Shown: one piece after another, positions 8,304 to 17,400 of the stretch
How positions within the stretch are numbered: position 1 is the stretch's first letter
Layout: each line of letters begins with the position of its first letter
NCBI GenBank assembly: GCA_022180725.1
Contig: BQMO01000011.1
Coordinates: forward strand, 1-64,000
DNA: 64,000 nt
Origin: Phycisphaerae bacterium
GTDB lineage: Bacteria; Planctomycetota; Phycisphaerae; Phycisphaerales; UBA1924
Reading direction: 5' to 3'
Translations under genes and position numbers: made by a program
The notes under the pieces: generated by a model
Database searches by the model: none
What the model saw: the letters and a program-made list of their open reading frames with translations, nothing else
What the model was told of the DNA's origin: nothing

Positions 8304-8852
8304 ATGAATGCACACGGGGACAATCTCCGAGGGGTCAACCCGCCCGAGGGCGATCCCCCGGCGGATGGCGCGCCCGTTTCGGGAACGGTGGTCGAAGACC
8401 GCGCGCCGTACCTCGAAGGGCTGACCGCCAATCAGGAAGCGGCGCTGCTGGCGCTCATGAGCGAACCGACGGTGCTGAAGGCCGCGGAGAAGGCGGGCGT
8501 CGCCTCGCGGACCATCTACAAGTGGCTCGAGAGCGACGAGCGGTTCGCGCGGGCGTACCGGGCGGCGCGGCGGCAGACGTTCGTTCACGCGATGACGATG
8601 ACGCAGCGCTACGCGCCGATGGCGATTCAGGCCCTCGCGAAGATCATGACGGACTCCGCGGCCCCCGCGTCGGCGCGCGTGTCGGCCGCCAATGGCATTC
8701 TGAACTTCGCCCGCGACAGCATCGAACTCGACGACCTCGCCGAGCGCGTGAAGGCGCTGGAGCAAGCGGCGAACCCCACGCCGCCGCCGACGCACGCGAT
8801 GCCGCCGCCAACCCCGCCCGCGGCCGAAGAGCCGCAGCGGCGGGCCGCGTAG
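8304..8852 (+). CDS. HTH protein resembling phage terminase small subunits
   Basis: The product is 182 residues. The core (residues about 45-150) has a helix-turn-helix segment, VLKAAEKAGVASRTIYKWLE, then SDERFARAYRAARRQTF and a helical region ending LDDLAERVKALE. This layout is typical of the small terminase/phBC6A51-type HTH proteins that recognise packaging sites. The termini are Pro-rich and disordered. No large terminase subunit is present in the window, so a stand-alone DNA-binding role, or a satellite that borrows a helper phage's packaging motor, is possible. It is followed directly by three small genes that probably share its transcript. Confidence 0.6.
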   Translation: MNAHGDNLRGVNPPEGDPPADGAPVSGTVVEDRAPYLEGLTANQEAALLALMSEPTVLKAAEKAGVASRTIYKWLESDERFARAYRAARRQTFVHAMTMTQRYAPMAIQALAKIMTDSAAPASARVSAANGILNFARDSIELDDLAERVKALEQAANPTPPPTHAMPPPTPPAAEEPQRRAA

Positions 8853-8867
8853 CCGGAGGCACGACCC

Positions 8868-9074
8868 ATGCGCTTGGCATCACGACTCGCCAGGATGGAG
8901 AAGACCGCGGCCGAGCGCCGCCCCGCGTGCCCGTGCCCGTGGGTGATCGTCGTGCCGCCCGCGCAGCGCGACGCCGCGCCGCCCGCGTGCCCGCGCTGCG
9001 GGAAGGCGTGGCGGGTGATCGTCATGGACGAGGACCCGAGCGAGGTGCCCTATGCGGCTCCGCGCGCGGCTTGA
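8868..9074 (+). CDS. small zinc-ribbon-like protein, MRLxxRLxRLE group 1
   Basis: The product is 68 residues, starting MRLASRLARMEK. Two Cys pairs, CPCP (around residue 22) and CPRC (around residue 42), could bind one zinc ion. Its last codons overlap the start of the next gene at 9052. The N-terminal motif MRL-x2-RL-x-R-(L/M)-E is repeated at the start of the next two genes, so the three look like diverged copies or partners built on a shared amphipathic helix. Function unknown. Confidence 0.6.
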   Translation: MRLASRLARMEKTAAERRPACPCPWVIVVPPAQRDAAPPACPRCGKAWRVIVMDEDPSEVPYAAPRAA

Positions 9075-9315
9075 CCGTCTGGAAGAGGCGTACGCGGCCC
9101 GGCCGGAAGCCGACGACGACACGTCCCGGGTGGCGCTGACCGACCCCCGCGCCGTGCAGATCGGCATCGCGTACGACCGCCGGGCGCGGGAGGCCCGGGG
9201 CGGGACGCCGGTCGCGTGGAGCGGGCCGGACGATCTGAAGGGCGTGAGCGCCGAAGGCCTCGCCCGGATGTTTGAGGAGCGGGTGGCGGCGCTGCGGGCC
9301 GGGGGGGCGGCGTGA
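9052..9315 (+). CDS. small protein, MRLxxRLxRLE group 2
   Basis: The product is 87 residues, starting MRLRARLDRLEEAYAARPEA. It overlaps the preceding gene by 23 bp and the next by a GTGA stop-start overlap, so translation is probably coupled. Unlike its neighbours it has no Cys pairs. The C-terminal half is helical (GLARMFEERVAALRAGG). No family was recognised. Confidence 0.6.
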   Translation: MRLRARLDRLEEAYAARPEADDDTSRVALTDPRAVQIGIAYDRRAREARGGTPVAWSGPDDLKGVSAEGLARMFEERVAALRAGGAA

Positions 9316-9548
9316 GGATTCCCGGGCGGATCGACCGGCTGGAGCGGGCGTCGGCCAGGCGCGGGTGCCCGGCGTGCGCCTCGGACGGGACGGTGGCGCT
9401 CACCATCGCCCCGCCGGTGGCCCGGATGTCGGACCTCGACCGGGCGACGCAGCCCCGGCCCGGGGACCGGTGCCCCCGGTGCGGGCGGCGTCTGGTGCTG
9501 CGGTTTTCGCCCCCCGCGGCGGCCCGGGAGGGGATGGAGTCGCTTTAG
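9312..9548 (+). CDS. small zinc-ribbon-like protein, MRLxxRLxRLE group 3
   Basis: The product is 78 residues from the GTG at 9312, overlapping the preceding stop (GTGA). It begins MRIPGRIDRLERASARRG and carries CPAC (about residue 19) and CPRCG (about residue 54), a likely zinc ribbon. It shares the N-terminal motif of the two genes before it. It ends the cluster; the next gene (9615) is an exported protein with its own leader. Confidence 0.6.
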   Translation: MRIPGRIDRLERASARRGCPACASDGTVALTIAPPVARMSDLDRATQPRPGDRCPRCGRRLVLRFSPPAAAREGMESL

Positions 9549-9614
9549 TGGCGTGGGCGTAGCGGTGAATCCGGACTTGTGGTTACGGTGAAAGCATGAG
9601 ACACTGACGGTTCC

Positions 9615-10832
9615 ATGAACTTGAAGATGAACACGAGTACCTCTTTGCGACTCGCACTTCTGCTCGGCGGGGCGGCGTTGGGTCCGGATGCGGCGTGCGC
9701 CCAGTGGACGGTCGTCAACCTGCACCCGCCGGGAGCGTTGGAATCGCGGGCCAATGGCGTATGCGATGGCCAGATTGTCGGCAGGTCCAGATTCGGCAGT
9801 ACTTTTCGAGCCGGAGTATGGAGTGGATCAGCGGCGTCCTGGGTTAGCCTCCACCCCGCGCTGATGTATTCCTCGTCGGCCAACGGGGTTGCAGGAGGAC
9901 GCCAATCGGGCTACACCCAATCAGGAAGCCTGACGGCGCGTACTTCGTGCTTCTGGACTGGCAGCACAAACTCTCGCATCAGTCTGCATCCGGTAGGGGC
10001 GAGCGAGTCGCAGGTGCACGCGATGGATGGTGGCCAGCAAGTTGGAGACGCAGTTGCCAGTAATGGGCTGAACGCGAGCCTTTGGAGTGGTTCTGCAGAG
10101 TCGTGGGTTAACTTGCATCCTGCTGGCAGCACGGCTTCTTCCGCGTACGGCGTGCATGAAGGTCAGCAAGGCGGCTATTCCAGCGTTGGAGGAACTCTCC
10201 ACGCGAGCCTCTGGAGCGGCTCTGCCGCGTCATGGATCGACCTGCACCCCGCAGCGGCAACGCAATCAGTCGTTTATGCGGTCCATAGCGGCCACCAGGT
10301 GGGTTCGGCGAGCATTGCGGGCGCGGGACGGGCCAGCATGTGGTCTGGTACTGCAGCCTCTTGGACGAGCCTCCATCCATCACAAGCGACGGCCTCTGTG
10401 GCTTATGGCGCTCATGCCGATCTTCAGGTCGGCCATGCTGTCGTCGCGGGGCGTAGCCAAGCCAGCCTTTGGAGCGGCACTGCTGCTTCCTGGACAAGCC
10501 TTCACGCATTCTTGCCGCCTGAGTTCCTCACCTCGGTTGCCCGTGGTGTTTGGCGTGACGGTGACATTATCTATGTCGTAGGCGAAGGAAGTAACGCCTC
10601 AACCAGCCGCATTGAAGCACTGATGTGGATCTGGCATCCACCTTCATGTGATGCCGACTTGAACTGCGACTTCGCCCTCGACGGCTTCGACGTGGAAGTT
10701 CAGGAGAAGGCCGTGGGCGGCGACACGAGCGACTACTGCCAAGCCGACCCGGACTTCAACGGCGACTTCGCGCTGGACGGGTTCGACGTCGAGGCCGTGG
10801 AACTGGTCGTCGGCGGAGGCCCGTGCCCGTAG
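9615..10832 (+). CDS. secreted seven-repeat propeller-like protein with dockerin-like tail
   Basis: The product is 405 residues; ATGs at 9615 or 9627 both give a signal peptide (LRLALLLGGAALG, cleavage near CAQ). The body is about seven repeats with a 43-residue period, each with WSGSAASWxxLHP followed by a GxQxG turn. The first unit starts WTVVNLHP and the last closes with EALMWIWHPP, as in the velcro closure of a beta-propeller. The C-terminus has two Ca-binding dockerin-like motifs (ADLNCDFALDGFDVE and PDFNGDFALDGFDVE), typical of planctomycete exported proteins. Ligand unknown; surface display or complex assembly is inferred. Confidence 0.8.
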   Translation: MNLKMNTSTSLRLALLLGGAALGPDAACAQWTVVNLHPPGALESRANGVCDGQIVGRSRFGSTFRAGVWSGSAASWVSLHPALMYSSSANGVAGGRQSGYTQSGSLTARTSCFWTGSTNSRISLHPVGASESQVHAMDGGQQVGDAVASNGLNASLWSGSAESWVNLHPAGSTASSAYGVHEGQQGGYSSVGGTLHASLWSGSAASWIDLHPAAATQSVVYAVHSGHQVGSASIAGAGRASMWSGTAASWTSLHPSQATASVAYGAHADLQVGHAVVAGRSQASLWSGTAASWTSLHAFLPPEFLTSVARGVWRDGDIIYVVGEGSNASTSRIEALMWIWHPPSCDADLNCDFALDGFDVEVQEKAVGGDTSDYCQADPDFNGDFALDGFDVEAVELVVGGGPCP

Positions 10833-10872
10833 GCGCGCGCTACGGATACACGCAAGAGGCGTAGCGGTGGCG

Positions 10873-11604
10873 TCAAGCAGGCGGTTCGGACGATGCCTCG
10901 GACTTCCGAATGAATGCACGGACCTCTGGGCTGATCTTCGCGTGAAAACCATCGATGCCTAAGCCGAGCACCTTGATTGAGAGCCCGACGGCGGTCGAAT
11001 AGGCGGTTATCGCATCGGTGCCCATGTCCGCGTGGGAGTGCGAGAAGCGGTGCAAGTATGCATTGCGAATCTTCGCGATGGTCTTGAACATCTCCGCAGT
11101 CGGAGCGTCAATCAGGTTGAGCAGTTCAAGAATCCCGACCCTGCGGCTATGTTCTATCTGCTCGAAAGTACGTCCGAACAATCTTTCCTGACGGCTTGGG
11201 CTCATGGCGCTAGCGCCTGTGCCGTGCGGCGAGATCTGGAACCGCAGAATCGCCAGCATTTCAGCGACCATTCCAGAGAGCGCGATGCAGCCGAGTTCGT
11301 GTCCGAGCACGAATGCCACCTTCGCCTGGTGCAACGGGATGAGGACCTTCTCGAACAGCATCTTTTCGTGTGGGAATACCGCCATTTCATGATCACACTC
11401 GGCGACGCGCGAGTATCGCCCCGGCAGCACCTTCATGAGGGGAGGGGTCAGTGTCTTGCAGAACCACTTCAGCGCTGAATCGGCCTGAAGATCGACCGGT
11501 TCCAGCCGTGGCTCGTCCGCTTCCAGCCACCGAAGATAGTTGAGGGAGACTCGCATCATCTCTGGCCCGCGTGGGCGTTCTGCCCCTGAGTGCTCTTGAG
11601 TCAT
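10873..11604 (-). CDS. hypothetical helical protein with an RxxxxH motif
   Basis: The product is 243 residues from 11604 (MTQEHSGAERPRGPEMMRVS), with AAGGG upstream. It is largely helical with no membrane segment or signal peptide. A segment IRNAYLHRFSHSHADMG contains R-x4-H (RNAYLH), the signature of HEPN ribonuclease domains. Since the protein sits on a defence-carrying element, a HEPN-like role is possible, but the motif is short and could be chance. No nucleotidyltransferase partner of the MNT-HEPN type is adjacent. It may be DUF-type cargo. Confidence 0.5.
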   Translation of the reverse strand: MTQEHSGAERPRGPEMMRVSLNYLRWLEADEPRLEPVDLQADSALKWFCKTLTPPLMKVLPGRYSRVAECDHEMAVFPHEKMLFEKVLIPLHQAKVAFVLGHELGCIALSGMVAEMLAILRFQISPHGTGASAMSPSRQERLFGRTFEQIEHSRRVGILELLNLIDAPTAEMFKTIAKIRNAYLHRFSHSHADMGTDAITAYSTAVGLSIKVLGLGIDGFHAKISPEVRAFIRKSEASSEPPA

Positions 11605-12279
11605 TATGCGTCCCTTGTGCACGAACTGGTCCGCTGAAGCGCCGCCGCGACGGCGGGCTGCCGTTGCACGAGTCTACAACCCCCGCGTCATAGCGCGTAT
11701 CCGCGCGGTAGTCGGTCCCGACAATCCAACTACGCCCTCCCCGCCCGCGCCCTGACCGCGTCAACGACCGCCGTCGGCATCCCGCTCGGGCGGCGCCTGC
11801 GGCCACAACCGACAGTTCGGTGTGCCCCGTGGTGCCGCGTTGCGCACGCTCGTGCCACCCGCCGGAGCGCCAAGACTGCTACGTTCCAGCGTTGACAACC
11901 GAAGACGCTCGCACAGGGGTTCGAGTCGCTCGGTCGCCCCGCCGAAGCAGTCTGCTCAGGCGAAAACACGGCGAGCCACGGAAGCGGCAATGACCCTCGC
12001 GCACGACGCGCGACCTGTGGGACCGTCCGGCGTACCGCGCCTAACGGGCCGCGTCCCCGAACTTGGCGGCAGCATTACTCCAAACCCGGGCAACGCAGCG
12101 GTGCGACCCGGCCCACGACACGATGCCGCGTTGGTAGGGGACTTGTGCGAGCGTTCAAGTTTCGCGTGCGCGCCGTTTTGTGTTGTGCGCTGATGCGGAC
12201 GTCGAATCCTCTTCCGAAGCGCCGAACGGGGCGTCGGAGGTCGTGGGATAAACCGGCGGTGCGCGCAACGAGCCCGTTC
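11605..12279. other. 675-bp region without an intact gene
   Basis: Only fragments are seen: a 48-bp copy of the adjacent tyrosine recombinase 3' end (11731-11778) and otherwise GC-rich sequence with no supported start or ribosome site. It may be the scar of a decayed or deleted recombinase gene. No promoter could be assigned. Confidence 0.5.
11731..11778 (-). repeat. 48-bp copy of the tyrosine recombinase 3' end
   Basis: This segment nearly matches 12281-12328 at the same length with a few substitutions. It encodes the same C-terminal residues (TAVVDAVRARAGRA versus TAVVDAVRARAWGA). Homology stops abruptly beyond it. It is either a remnant of a second recombinase gene or a duplicated recombination site overlapping the gene end. 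Confidence 0.7.
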
Positions 12280-12897
12280 CTACGCCCCCCACGCCCGCGC
12301 CCTGACCGCATCGACCACCGCCGTCGGCGCGATGTGGTCGAGGTACAGCACCGTCGTCAGCAGGCTCGTGTGCCCCAACTGCTTCGAGATGATCCCGATG
12401 TCCACGCCCTCGGCCCGCAGTTGCGCCGCGTGCGTGTGCCGGAACCCGTGCGCGTGCACGCGCTTGGCGACGCCCGCCCGCCGCGCGAGGTCGGGGAGCA
12501 GGCGGCGGATGTAGGCGCTCGTCACCTTGCGGCCGGTGTTCGAGCAGAACAGCGGCGCGTCCGCGGGCACGCCCAGCGCCGCCCGCTCGTCGGCCCACGC
12601 CGCGACGAACTCGAACGCGCGGTCGTCCACGCCCACGGTGCGGGAGCGGCCGCCCTTGCCGAAGAGCACCCGGATGGCCCCGGCCACGGCGTCCACGTCC
12701 TTGGGCCGCAGGGACAGGGCCTCGTTCAGCCGCAGCCCCGCGCGGTACAGCACGGCCAGGATCGCCCGGTTGCGGGTCTTGGAGAAGGGCGGCCCGGGCA
12801 CGGCGTCGATCAGGGCTCGTACCTCGGCGTCGGTCAGGACCTCGGGGTGGAACCGGCGTGCGGGCTTGCGGCGGGCGGGACGGCGGCGCTTGGTCAT
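12280..12897 (-). CDS. tyrosine recombinase, catalytic domain only
   Basis: The product is 205 residues; the ATG at 12897 follows AAGGAG. It has the integrase catalytic set: Arg in YRAGLRLNEALSL (about residue 53), HGFRH (His150, Arg153), LGHTSLLTT and nucleophile Tyr185 in VLYLDHI. The usual N-terminal core-binding domain is missing; only about 20 basic residues precede the catalytic fold. Short Xer-like enzymes of this kind exist and may need DNA or partner contacts for specificity. Upstream, in the opposite direction, is the RyR-domain gene flanked by 42-bp direct repeats, the nearer of which starts 34 bp from this gene's start. That suggests, but does not prove, that they are its substrates. 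Confidence 0.85.
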   Translation of the reverse strand: MTKRRRPARRKPARRFHPEVLTDAEVRALIDAVPGPPFSKTRNRAILAVLYRAGLRLNEALSLRPKDVDAVAGAIRVLFGKGGRSRTVGVDDRAFEFVAAWADERAALGVPADAPLFCSNTGRKVTSAYIRRLLPDLARRAGVAKRVHAHGFRHTHAAQLRAEGVDIGIISKQLGHTSLLTTVLYLDHIAPTAVVDAVRARAWGA

Positions 12898-12930
12898 CGG
12901 TATCTCCTTGCAGCGCTACGGGTTGTGGGC

Positions 12931-12972
12931 GTAGGCGCAGCCACGAGGAGTACCTCAACGGGCGGGGAATGG
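12931..12972 (+). repeat. 42-bp direct repeat, copy A
   Basis: It begins gtaggcgcagcca and ends acgggcggggaatg. It aligns without gaps to 13443-13484; the first 13 bp and most of the last 20 bp are identical, with divergence in the middle. The two copies bracket the RyR-domain gene. Confidence 0.75.
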
Positions 12973-13014
12973 CAAGGGGGCGGTTCCCGCCGTACTCTGG
13001 CCGCGGAGGCCCCC

Positions 13015-13446
13015 ATGAACATCCAAGAGGCGGCGGTCGCTCTGGCCCGTGTTGCCCACGAACTGTGGCGCACGGAGATGGCGAAGGAAGGGTGGCGGTA
13101 CGGGCCGACGTACGACGAGTCCAAGCGTCTGCACGACGCGCTCGTCCCGTTCGATGAACTGCACCCGACCGACAAGCGGTGGACCCGGACGTGTCTGGAC
13201 GAGGTCGCGGCGGAACTGCTCGCGGGCGTCGAGTACCCGCGCGGGGACGACCGGGAGTTCGTGCCCGAAGAGATGATCGTGGGCATGCGGGTTGGGTGCA
13301 CGGAAGGCGATGACGAGGGCACGGTTCAGTCGTGGGTCGTCACGCCGGAGGGCTGCCTCGACACGATCACGGTGCGTTGGGACGACGGCGAGGTGACCGA
13401 GGCTTGCGCGGAGGAACGTGTGCTTCGGCGTGTGTGGAACGGGTAG
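13015..13446 (+). CDS. RyR-domain protein
   Basis: The product is 143 residues; the ATG at 13015 follows GGAGG with 5-nt spacing. Residues 5-62 match the RyR domain first seen in ryanodine receptors: VALARVAHELWRTEM, EGWRYGPTYDESKRLHDALV and PFDELHPTDKRWTR. Residues 75-143 are strand-rich (GTVQSWVVTPEGC, ITVRWDDGEVTEA). In bacteria RyR domains occur mainly on mobile elements and in conflict systems, where a nucleotide-sensing role has been suggested. The gene is bracketed by 42-bp repeats next to a tyrosine recombinase, so it may have arrived as a cassette. Family assignment is good; function is not known. Confidence 0.75.
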   Translation: MNIQEAAVALARVAHELWRTEMAKEGWRYGPTYDESKRLHDALVPFDELHPTDKRWTRTCLDEVAAELLAGVEYPRGDDREFVPEEMIVGMRVGCTEGDDEGTVQSWVVTPEGCLDTITVRWDDGEVTEACAEERVLRRVWNG

Positions 13447-13484
13447 GCGCAGCCAACACCGGTATCTCAACGGGCGGGGAGTGC
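13443..13484 (+). repeat. 42-bp direct repeat, copy B
   Basis: Second copy of the repeat at 12931; it starts at the stop codon of the RyR-domain gene. The distance between copies is 512 bp, exactly one gene plus its leader. Confidence 0.75.
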
Positions 13485-13499
13485 AGGTGCGGGATTGTG

Positions 13500-14192
13500 C
13501 TACCGCGGCCGCAGCGCGCCGTCCCACGCCGCGGCAACGTCGGCGATGCACTGCTCGTAGAGCGCCTGCGCGGCCGCAGCGTCCCCGTCGCTGGGCACAA
13601 CCGGGGAGCCGTTGGCCCGGGCCGCGCCGATCTCGTCTCGAAGCGAGCGCCACTCGTTGTCGGGGCGGGCCATCACCTTGAAGGCCACGGGCGTTTCGAC
13701 GCTCCGCGCCGCGGCGATGTTCCAGAGCCATTCGCGCTGCATCTCGTCGAGGTTGGAGTTTGCTGCGAGCCGTACAAGGTCCGCAGCGTCCTCCTGCGCA
13801 TCGCGTGCGGCGAGCAGGGCCGCGTGGGCTACCGCGAGCGCCGCACGGTCCTCGGGGGCAGCCCTGCCAGCCCGTGCTTTCTCCGTCAGGTCCTGGCAGA
13901 GCCGATGCTGGGTCGCCTCCGTTTCCAGCAGGTCGGAGAACGTCGGGCTGTACGCGCTGCACGCGATCACCGCGGCAAGGCAGATGCGTTCGACCTCCTC
14001 GCCGGTGGCGCCGACCGCCGCCAAGGCATCCGGGGTCACACCCGCTCGGAACAACAGCAGCGAGGCTTCGGCCGGGGTGGCCTGCGCGTGGCGGGCCACG
14101 GCGGGCGACGACTCACCTGCGTGATTTGTAGCGCAGCCGCCTGCAAGCGCCGCGGCGAGGAAGACGGACGTCGTGTACAGGCCGCGAGTCAT
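13500..14192 (-). CDS. lipoprotein of unknown function
   Basis: The product is 230 residues; the start at 14192 follows GGAGGTG. A signal peptide ends in the lipobox LAGGC (Cys20), so the protein should be lipidated and anchored in a membrane. The rest is predominantly helical, with Cys at about residues 70-77 and a conserved-looking DNEWRSLRDEIGAARAN near the end. No family was recognised. It is convergent with the RyR gene and divergent from the RHS gene, so it probably has its own promoter in the 300-bp gap that follows. Confidence 0.7.
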   Translation of the reverse strand: MTRGLYTTSVFLAAALAGGCATNHAGESSPAVARHAQATPAEASLLLFRAGVTPDALAAVGATGEEVERICLAAVIACSAYSPTFSDLLETEATQHRLCQDLTEKARAGRAAPEDRAALAVAHAALLAARDAQEDAADLVRLAANSNLDEMQREWLWNIAAARSVETPVAFKVMARPDNEWRSLRDEIGAARANGSPVVPSDGDAAAAQALYEQCIADVAAAWDGALRPR

Positions 14193-14493
14193 GCTTCACC
14201 TCCGGTAATACGGGAGTATCCCGTCTCCGAACGCGGGGTGCAACTGGCGTTGGTCGCCATGCCGTCGCGGGTATTCTCTGCGAGCGCCAATACACACAAG
14301 TTTGTGTCGTTCCCGCCACCCAGGCCGCATTCGGGCGTTGCAATAGCATCTGAGGACCATAGGAATGCGGCTCTGGATGTGGAAAACATGTGGAAATCTC
14401 CGCCCGCGTAAGTTCGCGGCTGGCATGGACGCAACCCATCCGAACGCCCCTTGTTATGCTGGCCGCCCAATGCGATTCTTGGAGGTCAGCGCC
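14193..14493. promoter_or_regulatory. divergent control region between lipoprotein and RHS genes
   Basis: No gene is seen in these 301 bp. A -10-like TATGCT (14453-14458) precedes an ATG at 14470 by 11 nt, which is a possible alternative start for the RHS gene; GGAGG (14481-14485) precedes the preferred ATG at 14494. A short repeat tgtggaaa occurs twice near 14380-14400. No reliable -35 element was found. Confidence 0.4.
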
Positions 14494-17400
14494 ATGCGAT
14501 CGATTTCAGGATTGACGTTACCCGCGCTTGCTCTGTCGGCACTCTCGCCGCTCGCCGCCATGGCGCAGACCCCCCCGGCGGGGCCGGGCCTCATGGACCC
14601 GGGGCGCACTGGCGACTGCGATACCGTGCCGCGCAGTCCTGGCCAGGACGCTCCCGCGACTAGCCATCGAAACGGCGATCCGGATTGGTGGAAGTACTGT
14701 GCATGCGACGTCAGCCTGTGCGACTCTGGGGGTGGCGGCGGCGCATGGTCGCCGTACCTCGACCCAGCATGGGTCAACCCGGAAGTCATGCCGACGCAAG
14801 AGCCTCCTCCACGACCGGACCCGGGCCCGCCCATCATTTGCAGTTATGCCGATGCCTCACCCGGCCCCGCCTGTGCCGCGGTCGAGAGTTTCACGGACGA
14901 GCGGAGTTTCGCGCCGGAGTCGCCGGGGTATCAGGGGTGGGGCTGGTTCCAGCATTCCCGTCCTGAACTCGTCGTCGACGACATTGAGAATGAGTACGAA
15001 AACCCGCAACGAGTGCGAATCTACACGGGCGCAAAGCGCGTGCTGGATTTTACGCTGGTTGAGGGTTCAAGCCCGAACGTCTTCGTCGGCAACAACGGTG
15101 TGAACGGCGTGGTGACGCGCATTGAGGGATCGGAAACGACGCCCGAGTTGTACCGCTACAACGACGCGCACGGCAACGAATGGACGTTCTTTGGTTGGTG
15201 GGACGATGAAGACAACTGGGTCGATGCCCATAACGCGTCCGGACAACTGTGGACCGCCGTCAACGCGGACGGCGGCGGCGCGGCGATGTACACCGGCCAC
15301 GCGACGAACCCCGTGACTGCGCTCGACGATGGCTTTGTGCAGGACGTCTATTCCAATCCCACCGCGCGTGCATCGGTGGTGTACGACGGCGCGGGGCGTC
15401 GGATGACGTACGCCTACACCACGGTCAACGGATGGCCCATGCTGGCCTCGATCACCGTCGCCGTGAACTCGGGGTCGTGGACGACCGTGTGGTCCGTCGC
15501 GTACACCTACTACACCGACACGGTGACGGGTAAGGGGCGCGCCGGCGATCTCAAGGTGATCACCGAGACGCAGCCGCTGACCTCCGGGAGCGATGTCCGG
15601 CAGACGTACTTTCAGTACTACACCGACAATACCGAAAACAGCGACGAGAGCCATCTCCTCAAACTCATGGTTGAGCCCGATGGGGTGCGGCGGGCCAACG
15701 GCGTCGAAGCACTGGACGAGATGAGCGACGAAGCCCTGCACACCTACGCCAGCGTGGTCTACGAGGCGTACAACCAGTACGGGCAGGTAACGGAGATGTT
15801 CGTGGCGGGCAGTTGCGGGTGCGGTGGAAGCGGAGGTGTCTATCTCTTTGAACCCCATATGCAGACCGCCGTGTCCCCGTACACCGCTGATGGCGAAGGC
15901 GAGACAGGCAACTGGGCGTCCAGCCGATGGCGGCGCAAGACGGTCGTGACGGCCCCGGGCGGCAGGATGCAGGCCTTCTTTTTCGACGAGATGGGCTGGC
16001 TGCTCGCGTCCGTCGTCGGCGACGGCTCGCTGGACAAGACGGAGAGCGACCTGTGGGTTACGAAGATCAAGCGCGACGGCCGCGGTCGCCCCGTCGAGAT
16101 CTACACGCCCGAGGCGGTCCATTGGGACAGCGGGAGCGGCAACCCCGAGGACGGGAGCATCGTCGTCCGCACTGGCGCGGGTCTCGTGCACGTTACCGAG
16201 TACGACAGCAGCACGTACCTGCCCAATGCCGTCGCTGCGCGAAAGGTGAAGGCGGGCTCCGGAGGCACGCCGGTGACGCTCGAGGCGTTCACCTACGCCG
16301 ACCCGTCGAGTGCCGCGCCCGGCAAGACCTTCGGCACGACGTTGCCGGCCCGCCTCGCGCGCCCGCTGCCGACCTCGCACAAACGGTATCGCAGTTCGGG
16401 CGTATACGACGAAACCACGTTCAGTTACGCCTACCACAGCGGAGCGTCGGCATGGGCGCCCAAGAGCCGTACAGCGACGATGCCGACGCTTGCGGGCGGG
16501 GACATCTCCGGGCCCTCGAGCCTCTCAACCGCGGCGTACTTCGACGCGCGGGGCAGGCTCGTGCTCTCGAAGGACGGGACCGGGGCCTACTCGTACACGA
16601 AGTATGGGGACAACGGCCTCGTGACTAAGCGCGTCGCGGACACATCAACTTCCGACAGTGACTCCAGCACTGCCGCGAGCGCCTTGGGCGCAACGCTGCC
16701 GGGGTCGGGCCTGCTGTATATCACCACTTACACCTATGACGCGCAGGGGCGGATGCTTACGGCGACCCTGCCCAGCGGCCGAGTTACCGGCTCGCACTAC
16801 ACCAAACTTGCCGACGGGCGGGTCGTGACGCTCTCCGCGCCGACCCTGTCCAGCGGCAGCACCACCGGGCCGATCGACTACAGCGTCCACAATCTCGCCG
16901 GGAAGATCGAGGCCCAGGGCGTGCTCGCGGTGAGCAGTTCGACATCGATCTCCACGCTCATTAACTCGTCCTCCGGCGACGCCGTTACCGCCGTCCAGAA
17001 CTCCACGCTCGCGCAGATCACGGTCAACGAGTACGACGGGCACGGGACCAGGCTCGACGAGACGCGGGCGTACCACGTCGTCCCGGGCAGTGAGGCGTCC
17101 ACGTCGGGGTGCGACACCACCACCTTCGGGTACGACGAGGAGGGACATGTCGACCGGATCGTGGACCCGACGGGGACAATCACCCGCAGTGTGCACGACG
17201 CCCTCGGGCGGGTCGCCGAGCGCTGGGTCGGCACGAACGACACCGGCTTCCCCGGCAGCGGCAACATGGTCGTCGTCGAAACGACCGAGTACGACGGGGG
17301 CGGTGTGGGCAACGGCCACGTCACGGCGCGCACCCAGCACGCCAACGCCTCCAGCGGCGACGACCGCGTCACGGTGTACACGTACGACTACCGCGGTCGG

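Noticed and set aside
11906-11960. ggttcgagtc, a tRNA T-loop-like sequence
   Set aside because: No acceptor, D or anticodon stem can be paired around it, so it is not a tRNA gene.
12931-13484. integron gene cassette with attC sites
   Set aside because: The repeats lack the RYYYAAC/GTTRRRY pair and the recombinase lacks features that would mark it as IntI.
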